Shown: in pieces, positions 7,911 to 9,291 of the stretch | How positions within the stretch are numbered: position 1 is the first letter of the stretch | How the letters are laid out: each line of letters starts with the position of its first letter | From: an uncultured Kangiella sp. | GTDB lineage: Bacteria; Pseudomonadota; Gammaproteobacteria; Enterobacterales; DSM-103792 | Reading direction: 5' to 3' | Length of the DNA stretch: 9,291 bases | NCBI GenBank assembly: GCA_946481205.1 | Contig: CAMLNB010000140.1 | Span: 1-9,291 of the forward strand | Program-made: the position numbers and the translations under genes | Notes under the pieces: model-generated | What the model saw: the letters and a program-made list of their open reading frames with translations, nothing else | The model's database searches: none | What the model was told of the DNA's origin: nothing

Positions 7911-8237
7911 ATGGATTCAGAAAGCCGCATCATGCGATGACAGTTGTCATCGTCGATTAAATAGCCAATTGCCGTCGAATCATGTGGCGATTTCGTAACG
8001 CTCTGTAGGGTTTCGCGCAGCAAGTTGTCTGGTCTCTTTACAAAGCTGCGCATGACGGTACCTAGACAAGTAGGCGTTCAAGCAACGGCCATCGGCGTTG
8101 CCAGTCGATTGATAAGAAACGCTAATAAAACTGCCAAAAAAATTTCGTTTGTTTCGCTGCATCAAGCTCCCTAGCATCCGCTCCGCGATGCGCATCGCAA
8201 TTCCTCAATTGGCACTATTTTTACAGGGAGTTTTCCG
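7911..8237. other. Long gap rich in inverted repeats, no confident gene
   Basis: About 327 bases, visibly more AT-rich than the genes. It contains an 18-base inverted repeat CGATGACAGTTGTCATCG (7935-7952, two-base centre). GCGCAGC (8015-8021) faces GCTGCGC (8045-8051) across 23 bases. GCAACG and CGTTGC form a hairpin (8082-8101). The perfect 14-base palindrome GCGATGCGCATCGC is at 8185-8198, and CAATT faces AATTG at 8198-8211. An A-tract lies at about 8135-8142. On the - strand a 71-codon frame (8195 to 7980) is preceded by GAGGA at six-base spacing, but its codon use is unlike the neighbouring genes and I recognise no family. No RNA family is recognised. Operators, a small RNA or a decayed gene are all possible. 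Confidence 0.5.
8149..8177 (+). promoter_or_regulatory. Weak candidate promoter for the BsuPI-domain gene
   Basis: TTGTTT (8149-8154) and TAGCAT (8172-8177) are 17 bases apart, with an A-tract just upstream that could act as an UP element. Matches to consensus are modest (three of six and four of six). If used, transcripts would begin near the 14-base palindrome at 8185-8198, which could then be an operator or a leader hairpin. Confidence 0.25.
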
Positions 8238-9215
8238 ATGAAAAGTTTGCGTATCGTTGCCGCGATAGCGGCTACTGTGGCTTCTGCTGTGTGCTCGGCC
8301 AATAGTTATCTCGCGTGGTCGGCGCAAGATCATGCCGTGTTCACCAACACGCATGGCGCCGAGCACGACGTGCAGGTAGTTGATGCCTACGGTGATGGCT
8401 GGCAGAAATTTTCCCAGTTCCTCGGTCGCGGCGAGCGCTGGCTGTGGACGCGCGCCGATAGCGAAGTGATCTACGTCTACAACAACGAGCGTCGCGCCAA
8501 CGAAAAGCTGGTGAACTTTGCCGATCCTGTTGGCAAGCGCTACAGCGTCACGCTCGACAGCTGCACGACCAGCGCAACGCTGGCCGAGAAGAATCTGAAT
8601 CTGAGCACTGCGGCGGGCGCATTTCGCCAAGTGATTCGGATGGAGTTCAGTGGCAACTGCGCCGACGCCGGGCTCAAGCAAGCTTGGTTCGCGCCGGATG
8701 TGGGCGTGGTGCAATGGGAAGAGCAAAGCATCATCGGTCCGGTGGTTCATGTCTTTACTCGCGGCACCGTGGCGGGTAAGCCGTATCCGCTGCCGGCGCT
8801 GCAGCTGATTGCCGATCTGCCGCGCGCGCATCTGGTGCTGCCTAGCGATGGTCGCATCAACGCCGGTTTGACCTTGCAGAACAACAGCAATAGCGATCTG
8901 ACGTTACGCTTCGGTTCGGGCCAGCAGTTTGAAATCAGCTTGCTGACATTGGACGGCGAGGTGTTGACCACTTGGGGGGCCAACAAGCGTTTTGTTCAGG
9001 GCGAGCATGAGCTGGTGATCGGCGCCGGCAGCAGCCGCTATTTTGGTGGCGAATTGCTGCTGCAGTCGCTTTCCACCGAGGTGCTGGATGTCGGTACTTA
9101 TCTGCTGCGCGTCGAGCTGAAAGGCAGTCATGCGCCACAAGCCAGCGCTTTCGTTCCGGAAACGCTGAAAGTGGAAGCGCCATTGTTTATCGACCGCCGG
9201 ATGCAGGCGTACTGA
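8238..9215 (+). CDS. Exported protein with C-terminal BsuPI-like domain
   Basis: 325 residues, function unknown. The N-terminus MKSLRIVAAIAATVASAVCSA is a typical Sec signal peptide, with likely signal peptidase I cleavage after A21 or after A17. C19 is not in a good lipobox (SAVC), so a lipoprotein is less likely. The first mature domain (about 22-185) is beta-rich. It ends in the stretch WFAPDVGVVQWEEQSIIGP (150-168), which recalls the WFAPGVG motif of uncharacterised secreted bacterial proteins. Two cysteines there, C109 and C141, could form a disulfide. The C-terminal part (about 195-296) has the pattern of the intracellular proteinase inhibitor BsuPI fold: LTLQNNSNSDLTLRFGSGQQFEI, then a DGEVLTTW turn, then RFVQGEHELVIGAGSS and a closing VGTYLLRVEL strand. 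Both domain calls are from pattern memory. The AGGGAG ribosome-binding site and the signal peptide fix the start. The gene stands alone, with a terminator directly after it. Confidence 0.8.
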   Translation: MKSLRIVAAIAATVASAVCSANSYLAWSAQDHAVFTNTHGAEHDVQVVDAYGDGWQKFSQFLGRGERWLWTRADSEVIYVYNNERRANEKLVNFADPVGKRYSVTLDSCTTSATLAEKNLNLSTAAGAFRQVIRMEFSGNCADAGLKQAWFAPDVGVVQWEEQSIIGPVVHVFTRGTVAGKPYPLPALQLIADLPRAHLVLPSDGRINAGLTLQNNSNSDLTLRFGSGQQFEISLLTLDGEVLTTWGANKRFVQGEHELVIGAGSSRYFGGELLLQSLSTEVLDVGTYLLRVELKGSHAPQASAFVPETLKVEAPLFIDRRMQAY

Positions 9216-9236
9216 GTAGCGTTTTGACGGCAAAAG

Positions 9237-9264
9237 AAAAGGAGCGCCATCGGCGCTCCTTTTT
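9237..9264 (+). terminator. Intrinsic terminator after the BsuPI-domain gene
   Basis: A perfect twelve-pair stem (9237-9248 with 9252-9263) around the loop ATC has core arms GGAGCGCC and GGCGCTCC, and ends in five T. It begins 22 bases after the stop codon. The last 27 bases of the window after it show no feature. Confidence 0.92.
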
Positions 9265-9291
9265 GTGCTGCATTAGCGTACTGGCTCTGGC

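Noticed and set aside
7670..8053. A 127-codon - strand frame across the end of the GST gene and its terminator
   Set aside because: It overlaps a well-supported gene and a strong terminator, has only a weak ribosome-binding site and belongs to no recognisable family.

Overview
The window looks like ordinary chromosome from a gammaproteobacterium of fairly high GC content. The evidence is indirect. The glycine cleavage proteins are close to the usual gammaproteobacterial lengths (E. coli GcvT 364, GcvP 957 residues; here 362 and 962). There is a canonical beta-class glutathione transferase and a membrane GGDEF protein, and genes are closed by compact GC-rich hairpins with T-tracts. No rRNA, tRNA, CRISPR array, insertion sequence or phage gene is visible, and I cannot name the genus.

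Layout, all genes on the + strand. (1) 81-1151: a six-helix membrane diguanylate cyclase with an intact GGEEF active site and RxxD inhibitory site. (2) 1314-5985: the glycine cleavage locus gcvT-gcvH-gcvP, with a strong -10 box before gcvT and a very strong terminator after gcvP. The T-H gap contains a diverged second copy of the last codons of gcvT, plus a hairpin. The H-P gap contains a terminator-like hairpin. (3) 6212-7012: a DUF3667-type zinc-ribbon membrane protein of unknown function, preceded by a good sigma-70-type promoter. (4) 7219-7830: a stand-alone beta-class glutathione S-transferase with its own terminator. (5) 7911-8237: a gap of about 330 bases, rich in inverted repeats. (6) 8238-9215: an exported protein of unknown function with a BsuPI-like C-terminal domain, again with its own terminator.

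How the genes work together: GcvT, GcvH and GcvP are three of the four proteins of the glycine cleavage system. P decarboxylates glycine onto the lipoyl arm of H. T releases ammonia and passes the one-carbon unit to tetrahydrofolate. The fourth component, dihydrolipoyl dehydrogenase, is not in the window. The remaining genes appear to be independent single-gene units, since hairpin terminators or long gaps separate them.

The most notable observation is the gcvT tail repeat. A second copy of the 3' end lies 86 bp downstream and differs at 10 of 54 positions. All ten changes are at third codon positions and nine are silent. That pattern suggests two gcvT alleles that diverged as coding genes and were later brought together, by replacement or by assembly chimerism. 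I saw no convincing new multi-gene system.
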